DNA of 64,000 nt from Shimia sp. R9_2 (GCF_017743735.1 NZ_JAGHRO010000001.1:124001-188000), one strand, 5' to 3'; shown: positions 16,760 through 25,438, numbered from the stretch's first letter. The notes: generated by a model not told the origin, from the letters alone. Numbers and translations: made by a program.

Positions 16760-16812
16760 CCAATATCCCGGGGGAATCGCGCCTGCGCGATGGTGGCTGG
16801 CCCCCAGTCTTA
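16760..16812 (-). repeat. Structured intergenic repeat, family A, copy 3
   Basis: On the minus strand ATCGCGC-AG-GCGCGAT (16776-16791) is followed by TCCCCCGGGATATT. The CCCGGGATATT box matches copies 1 and 2 while the hairpin arms are different but still paired. It lies between mtaB and the GST gene. The distal AATGAGAAG of copies 1 and 2 is not preserved. Confidence 0.6.
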
Positions 16813-18075
16813 TGATGCCAGCAGCTGGGTCCCCTGCACACCGGTGATTGCCGCTGTGACAATCGCGCCTTCCTGTTGGGGGGCGTCAAAATGCACCTCG
16901 GTGAACTGCTCTGTGCGGCCCATATGGGCGTTTTCCATCAGGATGTGATGGGTCTTGCCAAGCTGTGCGGCGAGATGTTTGGCCACCTGCGCCTCACCTG
17001 CGGCGCGCAGCTCTGCGGCGCGGGCCTTGATGATGGTGCCATTCACCTGACTTGGGATTTTGGCCGCCGGGGTGCCTTCGCGCTTGGAATAGGGGAAGAC
17101 ATGCAGCCATGTGAGGTCGCATTCCTGCACAAGCTTCAGAGAATTGGCAAAATGCGCGTCTGATTCTGTGGGGAAACCCGCGATGATGTCCGCGCCAAAG
17201 GTCATCTCCGGGCGCAGCTTTTTGGCCTCTTCACAGAATCGGATCGCATCATCGCGCAGATGACGCCGTGCCATGCGTTTGAGAATCAGATCATCACCAT
17301 GCTGCAGGCTGAGATGCAGATGCGGCATCAGGCGCGGCTCACTCGCAATCGCCATCATCAGGTTTTCATCCACCTCGATGCTGTCAATCGAGCTGATGCG
17401 CAGGCGTGGCAGATCCGGCACCAGTTTGAGAATGCGCATCACCAGATCGCCCAATTTGGGCTGCATCGGCTGATCCGCGCCCCAACTGGTGAGATCCACG
17501 CCGGTCAGCACCACCTCGTTAAAGCCTTTGTCCACCAGACGTTTGATCTGATCGACCACCACGCCCGCAGGCACAGAGCGCGAATTGCCCCGGCCATAGG
17601 GAATGATGCAGAAGGTGCAGCGGTGGTCACAGCCGTTTTGCACCTGCACATAGGCGCGCGAGCGGGTGCCAAAGCCGTCAATCAGATGACCTGCGGTTTC
17701 GGTGACGGACATGATGTCGTCGACCTGCACCTTTTCGGTCTCGCCAATGAAATCGGCGGCCATGCCCTGCCATGTGGCGGGGTTCATTTTCTCGGTGTTG
17801 CCGATGACCTTGTCGACCTCGCCCATGACGGCGAAGGTTTCCGGCTCGGTCTGCGCGGCACAGCCGGTGACAATGATCTGTGCGTCGGGATTTTCGCGGC
17901 GCAGGCGGCGAATCTCCTGACGGCTTTTGCGCACGGCTTCGGCGGTCACCGCGCAGGTGTTCACAATCACGGCGTTTTCCAGCCCTGCGGACTGCGCCAT
18001 GTCTTTCATCGCCTCGGATTCGTAGGAATTCAGGCGGCACCCAAGGGTGGTGAACTTCGGCGGGGCGGCTGTCAT
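16810..18075 (-). CDS. mtaB: tRNA t6A37 methylthiotransferase MtaB
   Basis: A 421-residue radical-SAM enzyme that converts t6A to ms2t6A at position 37 of ANN-decoding tRNAs. The N-terminal UPF0004 domain has cluster cysteines in TLGCRLNSYESE, VNTCAVTAEA and VTGCAAQTEP. The radical-SAM domain has GCDHRCTFCIIPYGRG, where CxxxCxxC binds the SAM cluster. GCRLNSYE and the shorter C-terminus favour MtaB over MiaB or RimO. Its ATG overlaps the dapF stop as ATGA, so the two are translationally coupled. Confidence 0.93.
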   Translation of the reverse strand: MTAAPPKFTTLGCRLNSYESEAMKDMAQSAGLENAVIVNTCAVTAEAVRKSRQEIRRLRRENPDAQIIVTGCAAQTEPETFAVMGEVDKVIGNTEKMNPATWQGMAADFIGETEKVQVDDIMSVTETAGHLIDGFGTRSRAYVQVQNGCDHRCTFCIIPYGRGNSRSVPAGVVVDQIKRLVDKGFNEVVLTGVDLTSWGADQPMQPKLGDLVMRILKLVPDLPRLRISSIDSIEVDENLMMAIASEPRLMPHLHLSLQHGDDLILKRMARRHLRDDAIRFCEEAKKLRPEMTFGADIIAGFPTESDAHFANSLKLVQECDLTWLHVFPYSKREGTPAAKIPSQVNGTIIKARAAELRAAGEAQVAKHLAAQLGKTHHILMENAHMGRTEQFTEVHFDAPQQEGAIVTAAITGVQGTQLLAS

Positions 18076-18926
18076 TTGGCGCGCTCCAGAAAAGCTTCGG
18101 TGAATTGGCCGGTGAACACATGCTCGGTGGTGCCGGTCATCCAGACGCCGTCTTCGGCCCAGTCAATCCACAGCGTGCCGCCATCCAGATCAATTTGCAC
18201 CTTGCGGCCGGTGAGACCGCGGCGCGCAGCGGCCACAGCGGTGGCGCAGCTGGAAGAGCCTGAGGCGAGGGTGATTCCCACGCCACGCTCCCAGACCCGC
18301 ATGCGGATGTGATTCTCCCCCACAATCTGGGCGACCTGCACATTTGTGCGCTCAGGATACAGCGGATGATGTTCATGCGCCGCGCCAAAGGTGGCCAGAT
18401 CCACCGCAGCGACATCCTCCACAAAGAAGGTGCAATGGGGATTGCCCATACCGGTGGCGGTTGGCACACCGTCGATGGGCAGTTCCAGCGTGTCCATGGC
18501 CTCAGAGAGGGGAATCTCATCCCATGTCAGCTGCGGCTGGCCCATATTGACCGAAACAAGCCCCTCGCCTGCTTCGCGGGCAAACAATGTGCCGCGGTCT
18601 GTGGTGAGGGTCAACGACTCAGCGCCGGTTTCATCCATCAGATGGCGCGCAATACAGCGGGTGGCGTTGCCACAGGCCGCAGAGGTGGAGGCATCGGCGT
18701 TGTAAAACGTCAGATGCGCATCTGCATTGCTGCCAGCTGCGCCATGGGTGATCACCGCAAGCTGATCAAAACCCACGCCTTTTTGCCGGTGGGCAATCGC
18801 GGTGATCTGGCTGTCGGTCAAATCGAATGTGCGCGCACGTGCATCCACCACGACAAAATCATTGCCGAGACCATGCATTTTCATGAACGTCAGAGGGGTT
18901 TGAGCACGTGTATCCATTGCGCGCAT
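18072..18926 (-). CDS. dapF: Diaminopimelate epimerase
   Basis: Interconverts LL- and meso-diaminopimelate for lysine and peptidoglycan synthesis in the cytosol. The 284-residue protein has FMKMHGLGNDFVVVDAR at the N-terminus and both catalytic cysteines: AACGNATRC and ASGSSSCATAV. MRAMDTRAQ offers two close ATG starts (18926 and 18917); neither has a strong ribosome binding site, so I kept the upstream one. First gene of dapF-mtaB. Another lysine-pathway gene, dapA, is 11 kb away on the same strand. Confidence 0.96.
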   Translation of the reverse strand: MRAMDTRAQTPLTFMKMHGLGNDFVVVDARARTFDLTDSQITAIAHRQKGVGFDQLAVITHGAAGSNADAHLTFYNADASTSAACGNATRCIARHLMDETGAESLTLTTDRGTLFAREAGEGLVSVNMGQPQLTWDEIPLSEAMDTLELPIDGVPTATGMGNPHCTFFVEDVAAVDLATFGAAHEHHPLYPERTNVQVAQIVGENHIRMRVWERGVGITLASGSSSCATAVAAARRGLTGRKVQIDLDGGTLWIDWAEDGVWMTGTTEHVFTGQFTEAFLERAK

Positions 18927-18980
18927 ATACGCCCGAAACAGATTAGTTTCCAGTCGTGTGATTTTTTTCTACGAATCCGC

Positions 18981-19009
18981 TTGACCCCCCCCGCAGCTAA
19001 CTCTAAAAG
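18981..19009 (+). promoter_or_regulatory. tRNA-Lys promoter with C-tract spacer
   Basis: TTGACC (18981-18986), a 17-base spacer opening with a run of C then GC, and TAAAAG (19004-19009), followed by CCGCCC. Layout is the same as the tRNA-Val and tRNA-Leu promoters. Confidence 0.7.
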
Positions 19010-19024
19010 CCGCCCTCACAGAGT

Positions 19025-19100
19025 GGGCCGTTAGCTCAGTTGGTAGAGCAACTGACTTTTAATCAGTGGGTCATAGGTTCGAATCCTATACGGCTCACCA
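19025..19100 (+). tRNA. tRNA-Lys(UUU)
   Basis: Acceptor arm GGGCCGT (19025-19031) pairs with ACGGCTC (19090-19096). Anticodon loop CTTTTAA gives UUU; the T loop has GTTCGAATC. The discriminator A is followed by encoded CCA. A strong terminator follows at 19126. Confidence 0.96.
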
Positions 19101-19125
19101 CTTTAACCGATTGATCGGTAAACGA

Positions 19126-19158
19126 AAAACGGGCAGCGATTTCGCTGCCCGTTTTCGC
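19126..19158 (+). terminator. Terminator of tRNA-Lys
   Basis: AAAACGGGCAGCG (19126-19138) pairs with CGCTGCCCGTTTT (19143-19155). It probably serves the convergent DUF1513 operon as well, since both ends are A/T-rich. Confidence 0.9.
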
Positions 19159-19232
19159 TTTTACAGGTCCGGCTTTTTTCGCACCCGATCGCCACGAGCC
19201 TCTTTTTAAGGTCTGCGGCAAAGACCGGCGTG

Positions 19233-20303
19233 TCAGGTGCCGATCGGCACCAGATGATTGTCAAACTGAAGGTGGTGCTGTCTGGCGGCCTCGCCCAGAG
19301 TGCCAACTGCGCCGGTGCCGGTGGCAAAAAAGAAACCCTTTGCGCTGGCGCCGATTCCACAGACGTCGTCTTCGGGCTGCGCCTGCAGGAATTGGCCACT
19401 GGCGAGGTCAAATACATGCACCACGCCGCCACGGGGAGAGGTGATCGCCACGGCGCGCCCGTCTCCGGAGATCGCCACACTGCCCGCATAGCCATCCAGC
19501 GCGCGGTGGAGGCGCTCTGGCGCTTGCAGGAGCGTGATGTCACCGCCGCGCCGGTGCAGGCCCAGAAGCGGCGGTGCGGCCTCCTCAGCGCCCTGCCACT
19601 GCATCGCAAGCGCCACGGTGCCATCAGCGTGATGGGCGAGGTGCCGGATTGAGTTCTTATGCAGCGCGGGCGGCAGGGAAACCGTTTCGAGAATCGTGCC
19701 GGACAGATCGAGATAACTGAGATTCGGCGCCATGGTCGGCAGGTTCAGTTTAGCGCGCCCCATGTCGGGGTGAGTTTCAATGCCGCCATTGGCAACCACA
19801 AGGCTCTGCCCATCGGGCATCAGGCGCATCTCGTGCGGGCCGACACCGCCGGAGGAGACCTCTCCAAGGCGCTGGTAGCCTGCGGCCACATCCCAGATGC
19901 CAATCACACCCAGACCGGCCTCATAGTCGTTCTCTGTGGTGAAGAGCCGCGCGCCATCCGGTGAAAACGCGCCATGGCCATAAAAGTGCCGCCCCTCGGG
20001 GGCCTCAAGCCGGGCCAGAACCGTGCCATCGCGGCAATCCAGCGCCAGAGCAAAAGTGCCGGGGCGGCGGGCAAAGGCCACCGCTTCGGCGCGGGCGGGA
20101 TGGGCCGCAGCGGCGTGGCCGCGCGCTGGCAGAGGAATGGTGAAGCTGATCTCGCCCGCGTCCGTCAGACCAGCGAGCAGAAAGCGCCCGTCAGGGGCGC
20201 GGGCGGCAGACAGAAAGGCCGGGGTGCCGACGCTGGCCCAGCTGGCCGAGGGCAGAAGGCTGCTGGCGGCAAGACCTGCCAGCATGCGGCGGCGGCTGAC
20301 CAT
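19233..20303 (-). CDS. DUF1513 family protein, Tat-exported
   Basis: A 356-residue protein that appears to be a repeated-blade (beta-propeller) periplasmic protein of the DUF1513 family, which commonly accompanies imelysin genes. A twin-arginine signal is clear (SRRRMLAGLAASSLLPSASWA), so it is exported folded. Recurrent blocks such as HGAFSPDGARLFTTEN and VAISGDGRAVAITSP look like propeller blades. I used the ATG at 20303; an ATG at 20315 would overlap the upstream imelysin stop. It is the last gene of the iron cluster. Molecular function unknown; an iron-related role is inferred from context. Confidence 0.8.
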   Translation of the reverse strand: MVSRRRMLAGLAASSLLPSASWASVGTPAFLSAARAPDGRFLLAGLTDAGEISFTIPLPARGHAAAAHPARAEAVAFARRPGTFALALDCRDGTVLARLEAPEGRHFYGHGAFSPDGARLFTTENDYEAGLGVIGIWDVAAGYQRLGEVSSGGVGPHEMRLMPDGQSLVVANGGIETHPDMGRAKLNLPTMAPNLSYLDLSGTILETVSLPPALHKNSIRHLAHHADGTVALAMQWQGAEEAAPPLLGLHRRGGDITLLQAPERLHRALDGYAGSVAISGDGRAVAITSPRGGVVHVFDLASGQFLQAQPEDDVCGIGASAKGFFFATGTGAVGTLGEAARQHHLQFDNHLVPIGT

Positions 20304-20304
20304 G

Positions 20305-21339
20305 TTAGTCGCCATCGAGCGCGTTGAAGCCCGCGCTCACGCCCAGCGCTGGGCCAAGCTCCAAGGTGGTGATTTCGCGGGCGCGGTCGATGTATTGCTG
20401 CAGAATTTCGACCCTAAACCGGCCCTGAACCTCGGCCACACCGACAAAGACCGGATCATCTTGCAGCTCTTCGGCCTGCGTAGCGATGAGGGCAAAGGCT
20501 TGAGCGTATTCCTCAGCTATCAGAGGAGACTGGGTAGAAAGCAGCGCGGCTAGCTCGCCCAGCGCGGCGGTGGAGGTTGCCACATTGCGCAGGCTGCGAC
20601 CGGAGCGGCGGGCCTCTGCGCGGGTGGGGCGGGGTTTGTCAAAGCTGCCGAGTGGGCGACCCAAACGCACCTCGGAATCAAACTGTAGCCCGGCACCCAG
20701 CGCCTTGTAGATCACCTGAAGCGCCTCTGCGTCGGTTGTGTAGGGGCCAGCCTCTGAAGGGTCAGTGAGCCGCGCCGCATAGCCTTCGCTCCAGTCGGTG
20801 AGGATCATCTCTGATTGCAGCGCGATGTCTGAGGCCACCCGCCGGACCAAGGCGCAGTGATAGCTCACGTCGCCCAAGGTGCTGAGCTGCGTGTCATAGA
20901 GCAGAAACTCCAACCCGAAGAAGCCGCGACCGGCCACGGAGACGGTTTGAAATTCTGCTTCCGACTCGATCACCGGATCTTCATCGGCAATCAGCGCGGA
21001 GAGCGCTTTGGGGGTAAAACCTTTGGTGTCGGGCCAGAAGGCCAGCGCAAAGGCGCGGTCGTTGGTTTCGGTGGGGCCAAAGCGCAGGTGGCTCACGCCC
21101 ATCCAGGCGTCAAAGGCCGCGTGGTAGGCCGCGCGCAGGGTTTCGGAGGTGGGGCTGCAATTGGCGTCTGCTGCCTCGCTGAGGGTCGCTGTGGTGGCGG
21201 CAAGGTGATCAAACCGCGGCAGGATATGCTGAGCCACCGCCGCGTCGACCAGCGCGCCCTGATCGACGTGGATCTCTTCCTGAGCGAAAGCAGGGGCTGC
21301 GAGGCTGAGTGCGCAGGCAATAAGGGCGGGTTTCATCAT
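20305..21339 (-). CDS. Imelysin family protein (second copy), altered GxHxxE motif
   Basis: A 344-residue periplasmic imelysin-fold (M75-like) protein with signal peptide ending AFAQEE (near residue 20). The family motif region reads AGRGFFGLEFLLYD, so the GxHxxE site is GFFGLE (139-144): the expected His is Phe141. The first imelysin of the cluster keeps the His. Typical blocks AWMGVSHLRFGPTETND and FWPDTKG are present. The start at 21339 overlaps the upstream DUF1111 stop (TGATGATG), showing translational coupling. Probably a non-identical partner of the first imelysin in iron or haem handling; this is inference. Confidence 0.85.
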   Translation of the reverse strand: MMKPALIACALSLAAPAFAQEEIHVDQGALVDAAVAQHILPRFDHLAATTATLSEAADANCSPTSETLRAAYHAAFDAWMGVSHLRFGPTETNDRAFALAFWPDTKGFTPKALSALIADEDPVIESEAEFQTVSVAGRGFFGLEFLLYDTQLSTLGDVSYHCALVRRVASDIALQSEMILTDWSEGYAARLTDPSEAGPYTTDAEALQVIYKALGAGLQFDSEVRLGRPLGSFDKPRPTRAEARRSGRSLRNVATSTAALGELAALLSTQSPLIAEEYAQAFALIATQAEELQDDPVFVGVAEVQGRFRVEILQQYIDRAREITTLELGPALGVSAGFNALDGD

Positions 21340-22862
21340 CAGAGGCTCTCCAGAAAGCGGATCAGGGCGGCGCGGTCTTCGGGGGGCATCGCGATCACGC
21401 GCTGCTTCATAGCTTCGGCCTCCCCGCCATGCCAGAGCACCGCCTCCAGCAGGGAGCGCGCGCGGCCATCGTGCAGGAACTGGCTGTGGCCCGAAACACG
21501 CTCGGTGAGCCCCACACCCCAGAGTGGCGGCGTGCGCCATTCGCGGCCCGTGGCGCGGGCTTCGGGGCGGTTGTCGGCCAAGGCTTCACCCATGTCATGC
21601 AGCAGCATGTCGGTATAGGGCCAGATCAGCTGAAAACTCTGGGCGGGCTGATCGACAAGGCGGTGGGTGACATAGGCGGGACGGTGGCAGGACGCGCAGC
21701 CGGTGTCATAAAACACCTCTTTGCCGCGCAGCACCTCGGGCGCGTCCACATCTCGGCGCGCAGGCACCGCCAGATTGGCGCTGTAGAAAGTGGTGAGATC
21801 GAGCCCCACATCATCGACCTCAAAGACGCGTACATCTTTGTCGCCGTGAATGGCATTCACACAGTCAACTTGTGTGTCGGTGCAATCCCCGTGGCCTTTG
21901 GTGAACAGCGGGCTGGAAATGCCAATGTCGGTGGCAAAAGCGCCGGCGGTCTGCTGGCGCAGGGTGGGCGCGCCAGCCTTGAGGCCAAATCGACCCAGCA
22001 TCGGGCGCTGAAATTCGCGCGACCAGACAATATTGGCGCGGCCTGAAATGCCATCACCATCCGCGTCATCCGGATCCTGATTGGCGAGAATATCTGCGGC
22101 GGGAATCGCCTCGAGCAGGCCAAGGCCGATCATCTGCGGCGCAACACGCGGGCTGAACATCACATCGGGGTGGAACGCCCCGTAGCCGAGATCACGGGTG
22201 GAGAAGGTCGGGCGGCGCAGGGTGGCGACTTCGCCACCTGAGAGCGCCACCTCAAAGCTGTCGTAAGCGACGTCTATATGCGCCTCTGCGGGATGGCCCG
22301 GCAGGCTGAAATCCTGAATTTGGCGGCCATAGTTCGGCTCTGGGCGGGTGCCGACAAAGCCTTCGATCTCATAGATCTGCTCGGATTGTGTGCCAGGGAT
22401 GGACAGCTTGAGCGCGAAGGAAATCGCGTCATCCTCAGGACCATCAGGGGCGTGTCCGCGCCCGCCGCGCATGTGGCAGCTTTGACAGGCACGCGCGTTA
22501 TAAAGCGGGCCAAGGCCGTCAGAGGCCAGCGTGGAAGTGGGCGAAGACACCCAAAGCTTGTCAAACATCGCCTCGCCCAGCCGGAAATCGAGACCGGCGT
22601 CGATGCCAAGATTGGCGGAGGGCTGATCAAAGGCGAGATCATCGCGGCGCACCGGCACCGTGGCGGCCCCCGCAGGGCGGGCCTCAAACGGCTGCGGTTT
22701 GGAGAAATCGGTTGGAGGCGCTGTGACCTTGGCGATTCGCGCGGCTTCTTCAGAGGTGCGCGGCACAATGGTCAGATGGCGGTCATCAAGGTCTTGCGCG
22801 CGGGCAGCGCTGGCAAGGGTGCAGAGAGCCGTGGCTAGAAGAAGAGGTTTGGCTGGCATCAT
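21339..22862 (-). CDS. Dihaem DUF1111 protein (thiol oxidoreductase-like)
   Basis: A 507-residue exported protein with two c-type haem sites, ACQSCHMRG (C126-H130) and CASCHRP (C389-H393), and a calcium-like acidic stretch DPDDADGDGISG. This is the di-haem oxidoreductase family (DUF1111), often found with imelysins. A signal peptide ends near SAARAQD (residues 19-24). Two adjacent ATGs (22862, 22859) are possible; the longer open frame upstream lies in the previous gene. A strong hairpin with a T-rich tail stands between it and the first imelysin gene. Likely periplasmic redox role on iron or haem. Confidence 0.87.
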   Translation of the reverse strand: MMPAKPLLLATALCTLASAARAQDLDDRHLTIVPRTSEEAARIAKVTAPPTDFSKPQPFEARPAGAATVPVRRDDLAFDQPSANLGIDAGLDFRLGEAMFDKLWVSSPTSTLASDGLGPLYNARACQSCHMRGGRGHAPDGPEDDAISFALKLSIPGTQSEQIYEIEGFVGTRPEPNYGRQIQDFSLPGHPAEAHIDVAYDSFEVALSGGEVATLRRPTFSTRDLGYGAFHPDVMFSPRVAPQMIGLGLLEAIPAADILANQDPDDADGDGISGRANIVWSREFQRPMLGRFGLKAGAPTLRQQTAGAFATDIGISSPLFTKGHGDCTDTQVDCVNAIHGDKDVRVFEVDDVGLDLTTFYSANLAVPARRDVDAPEVLRGKEVFYDTGCASCHRPAYVTHRLVDQPAQSFQLIWPYTDMLLHDMGEALADNRPEARATGREWRTPPLWGVGLTERVSGHSQFLHDGRARSLLEAVLWHGGEAEAMKQRVIAMPPEDRAALIRFLESL

Positions 22863-22876
22863 CGCTACAAAAGAAA

Positions 22877-22901
22877 GAGGGGCGGGACCGTCCCGCCCCT
22901 C
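22877..22901 (-). terminator. Hairpin with T-rich tail inside the iron operon
   Basis: Perfect 11-bp arms, GAGGGGCGGGA and TCCCGCCCCTC, with a 3-base loop, followed on the minus strand by TTTCTTTT. It stands in the 52-base gap between imelysin 1 and the DUF1111 gene. Partial termination or 3' end stabilisation would lower expression of the three distal genes. Confidence 0.7.
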
Positions 22902-22914
22902 GTATTGGGTGGTA

Positions 22915-24177
22915 TTATTCGAACACAGAGTCCGGATTGTCGAGGCTGTCGGAGCCTTCAAAGGCCAGTTGGTCCAGACCCAGTGCGGCCACGGCGGCCT
23001 CAATGGATTTGGTCTGATCCACAAGGCCGTTCACGCCGCCCATCACCAACGCTTCGCCAGCGGCGTTGCCGCGCTCCAGCATCTGGTCATAGGAGAAGCC
23101 GGACTCAGCGGCGGTTTTGATGCGGCCCAGACCCATCATGGTGGTGGAGAGCTTGCCTTTCAGCTCTGCGTCTAGACCGGCGTCCGCTTCGGCCACCAGA
23201 TCAGAGAGCGACGCACCGGAGACCAGAGAGCCGTCCACACGCACATATTCGCCGAGGTAGACGTTCTGGATGCCCAGACCATCATAGTAGTGGCTGTTGT
23301 GGGTGTTGTCGGAGAAGCAGTCATGCTCTTCTTCCGGATCGTTCAGCAAGAGGCCAAGGCGCATACGCTCACCGGCTTGCTCGCCATAAGACAGGGAGCC
23401 CATGCCGGTCAGGATGGTCACGATGCCTGCGTCCTCATCGCCGGTCACGGCAGTGCGCGCGTCGCCACCGTCAACCCATTGTGCGGCCATCCATTCCAGA
23501 TCGCTGACCAGAAGGTCGGTCGCGGCTTTCAGGTAGGCTGCGCGGCGGTCACAGTTGCCGTTGGTGCAATCGTCACCTGCGGCAAAATCGGTCCAGCTGC
23601 GGTCGCCTGCGCCATGTTCGTGGCCGTTAAGATCCTGGCCCCAGAGCAGGAATTCAATCGCGTGGTAGCCGGTGGCCACGTTGCTTTCCACGCCGTCTGC
23701 TTCGTGCAGGGTGCTGGCCAGCAGCTCAGGGGTGATGTCGGTTGCATCCACAGCGGTGCCGGAGATGTCGAGCGTCGCGTTGGCAACAACGTTCAGCGCC
23801 GCAAGCGGGTTCTCATCGGTTGGGCCGCCATAAGAGGCGTCCACATAGTCGATCAGACCTTCGTCCAGCGGCCATGCGTTCACTTTGCCTTCCCAATCAT
23901 CCACGATGGCGTTGCCAAAGCGATACACTTCGGTCTGCTGGTAAGGCACGCGGGAGGCCAGCCAAGCGTCTTTGGCGGCTTGCAGTGCTTCTGCGGAAGG
24001 TGCTTCGACCAGCGCGTTCACTGCCGCTTGCAGGGTTTTCGCGGTGGTCAGGCTGTCTTCATACTTCGCGGCGGCGATGTCCGCGTAGTTGGTCAGAACG
24101 TCCGCTTTGGTGGCAGCAACTGCCGGAGTGGCGAGGGCCAAAACGGCCGCGGTGGTGGTTAGAAATGCACGAGTCAT
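22915..24177 (-). CDS. Imelysin family protein (IrpA-like)
   Basis: A 420-residue periplasmic imelysin. Signal peptide MTRAFLTTTAAVLALATPAV is cleaved near AVA-ATK. The conserved GxHxxE motif is intact as GYHAIE (170-175) in the block ATGYHAIEFLLWGQD, and VPYQQTEVYRFGN and AWPLDEGLIDYVD are further family blocks. IrpA-type proteins are iron-regulated and implicated in iron uptake or sensing; M75 domains also occur in EfeO. I chose the ATG at 24177 because it gives a clean signal peptide. It has its own upstream region with a candidate iron operator and is followed by a terminator-like hairpin. Confidence 0.9.
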   Translation of the reverse strand: MTRAFLTTTAAVLALATPAVAATKADVLTNYADIAAAKYEDSLTTAKTLQAAVNALVEAPSAEALQAAKDAWLASRVPYQQTEVYRFGNAIVDDWEGKVNAWPLDEGLIDYVDASYGGPTDENPLAALNVVANATLDISGTAVDATDITPELLASTLHEADGVESNVATGYHAIEFLLWGQDLNGHEHGAGDRSWTDFAAGDDCTNGNCDRRAAYLKAATDLLVSDLEWMAAQWVDGGDARTAVTGDEDAGIVTILTGMGSLSYGEQAGERMRLGLLLNDPEEEHDCFSDNTHNSHYYDGLGIQNVYLGEYVRVDGSLVSGASLSDLVAEADAGLDAELKGKLSTTMMGLGRIKTAAESGFSYDQMLERGNAAGEALVMGGVNGLVDQTKSIEAAVAALGLDQLAFEGSDSLDNPDSVFE

Positions 24178-24211
24178 GGTTTTAATCCCAGTGATGAACT
24201 TTGGCACTTAA

Positions 24212-24228
24212 CTGATAAAATTACTCAG
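24212..24228 (-). promoter_or_regulatory. Candidate iron-responsive operator (TGA-N9-TCA)
   Basis: CTGATAAAATTACTCAG is an inverted repeat with exactly TGA-N9-TCA (24213-24227), the pattern described for RirA IRO boxes in rhizobia. It lies 35 bases upstream of the imelysin start codon in an A/T-rich spacer. Confidence 0.45.
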
Positions 24229-24286
24229 ACAAGTCAATCCTTATTGTTTCACTTGGAATTTAACACCGATTAAAAAATCGTCCCCG

Positions 24287-25438
24287 CTATTCGGCAAGCA
24301 GATGCTCATAACGCGCGTCTGTGAGAGTCTTGAGAAAGGCGACAATGGCGTCCACACGCTGATCATCCAGCGCCGGGCCGTGGGTCAGCTCTTTCACCGA
24401 AAGGGTCAGCGGCACCGGCGGCATGCCGAAACGCGCGCCGGTCTCTGGGTTAATATGTCGCGCCTCATTGGTGGTGTTGTACTGATTGTAAAACAGCACA
24501 ACCGTGCGGAGATCCTGAAACACGCCGTTGTGCATGTAAGGGCCGGTCACCGCCACATTGCGCAGGCTTGGCGTTTTGAATTTGCCGCGCTGCGTGGGAT
24601 CCTCCATGACAGCCGGATTGGCCATCAGACCTTTGTCGACAGTGTCTGGCGCCACGCCATTGGCGGCGCGCAGCTCGGTGTTTTGCGGCACACCGATGTT
24701 GTGAAACTGGTAGTTCGTAAAGGTCTCGCGCGGGTCGGTCGGGCTGCGGCGCAGTTGGTGGCACAGGTTGCAGTTGGTGAACTGCTGAGAAAAGAACAGC
24801 ACCCGGCCAAGATCTTCTTCACGGCTCAACTCTGCCTCCCCGCGCAGGAAACGGTCATATTTGCTGTCAAAGGGCGCGAAGGTTTCGGTTTTCTCAAAGG
24901 CGGCAAGCGCTTCTGTCATCGCCGCATAGCCAGCCTCTGGCGTGGCCAGCACGTCCCCCTCAAACAGTTGCGCAAAGGCCTGTTCATAGACGGCGTTCTC
25001 ACTCAGGCGGGCCACAACGGCGGCGGCATCTTTCATGCCCATTTCCGCCGGGTTGGTGGGCGGCCCTCCGGCCTGATCAGCAAGACCTGCGGCCCGGCCA
25101 TCCCAGAACTGCCCCCCGACCCACTGCCCCTCACTGTTTTGATGAAAGGCGGGGGAGAAGGCCGCGTAGCTGGCGCTGGGGGCGTTGCGGTCGCCAAGCG
25201 AGGTGCCATCATCCCCGATAGAGGCCATGCCGCGCGGATCGGCAAAGCCGTACTCCGGATCATGGCATGTGGCGCAGGCCTGTGTCCGGTTGGCCGACAG
25301 GTTCACGTCAAAGAACAACAGCTCGCCCAGCGCGGCCTTGGTTTGGGGCAACTGATCCTCGGCGTTTGAAGGCGTTGCCAGACCGGCAAGGCTCAGGCTG
25401 AGCAGAGAGAGGCTGAAGAATTTTGAGGAGAAACGCAT
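24287..25438 (-). CDS. MauG-like dihaem cytochrome c peroxidase family protein
   Basis: A 383-residue exported dihaem protein. The signal peptide ends at SNA-ED (residue 26). Haem sites are CATCH (C55-H59) and CNLCH (C223-H227), with the family blocks FFDVNLSANRTQACATCHDP, FWDGRA and FKTPSLRNVAVTGPYMHNG. Members reduce peroxide or carry out long-range oxidations in the periplasm. Its start codon overlaps the stop of a possible 66-codon upstream frame (TGATG). It precedes the imelysin gene by 109 bases and belongs to the iron cluster by position and strand. Confidence 0.9.
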   Translation of the reverse strand: MRFSSKFFSLSLLSLSLAGLATPSNAEDQLPQTKAALGELLFFDVNLSANRTQACATCHDPEYGFADPRGMASIGDDGTSLGDRNAPSASYAAFSPAFHQNSEGQWVGGQFWDGRAAGLADQAGGPPTNPAEMGMKDAAAVVARLSENAVYEQAFAQLFEGDVLATPEAGYAAMTEALAAFEKTETFAPFDSKYDRFLRGEAELSREEDLGRVLFFSQQFTNCNLCHQLRRSPTDPRETFTNYQFHNIGVPQNTELRAANGVAPDTVDKGLMANPAVMEDPTQRGKFKTPSLRNVAVTGPYMHNGVFQDLRTVVLFYNQYNTTNEARHINPETGARFGMPPVPLTLSVKELTHGPALDDQRVDAIVAFLKTLTDARYEHLLAE

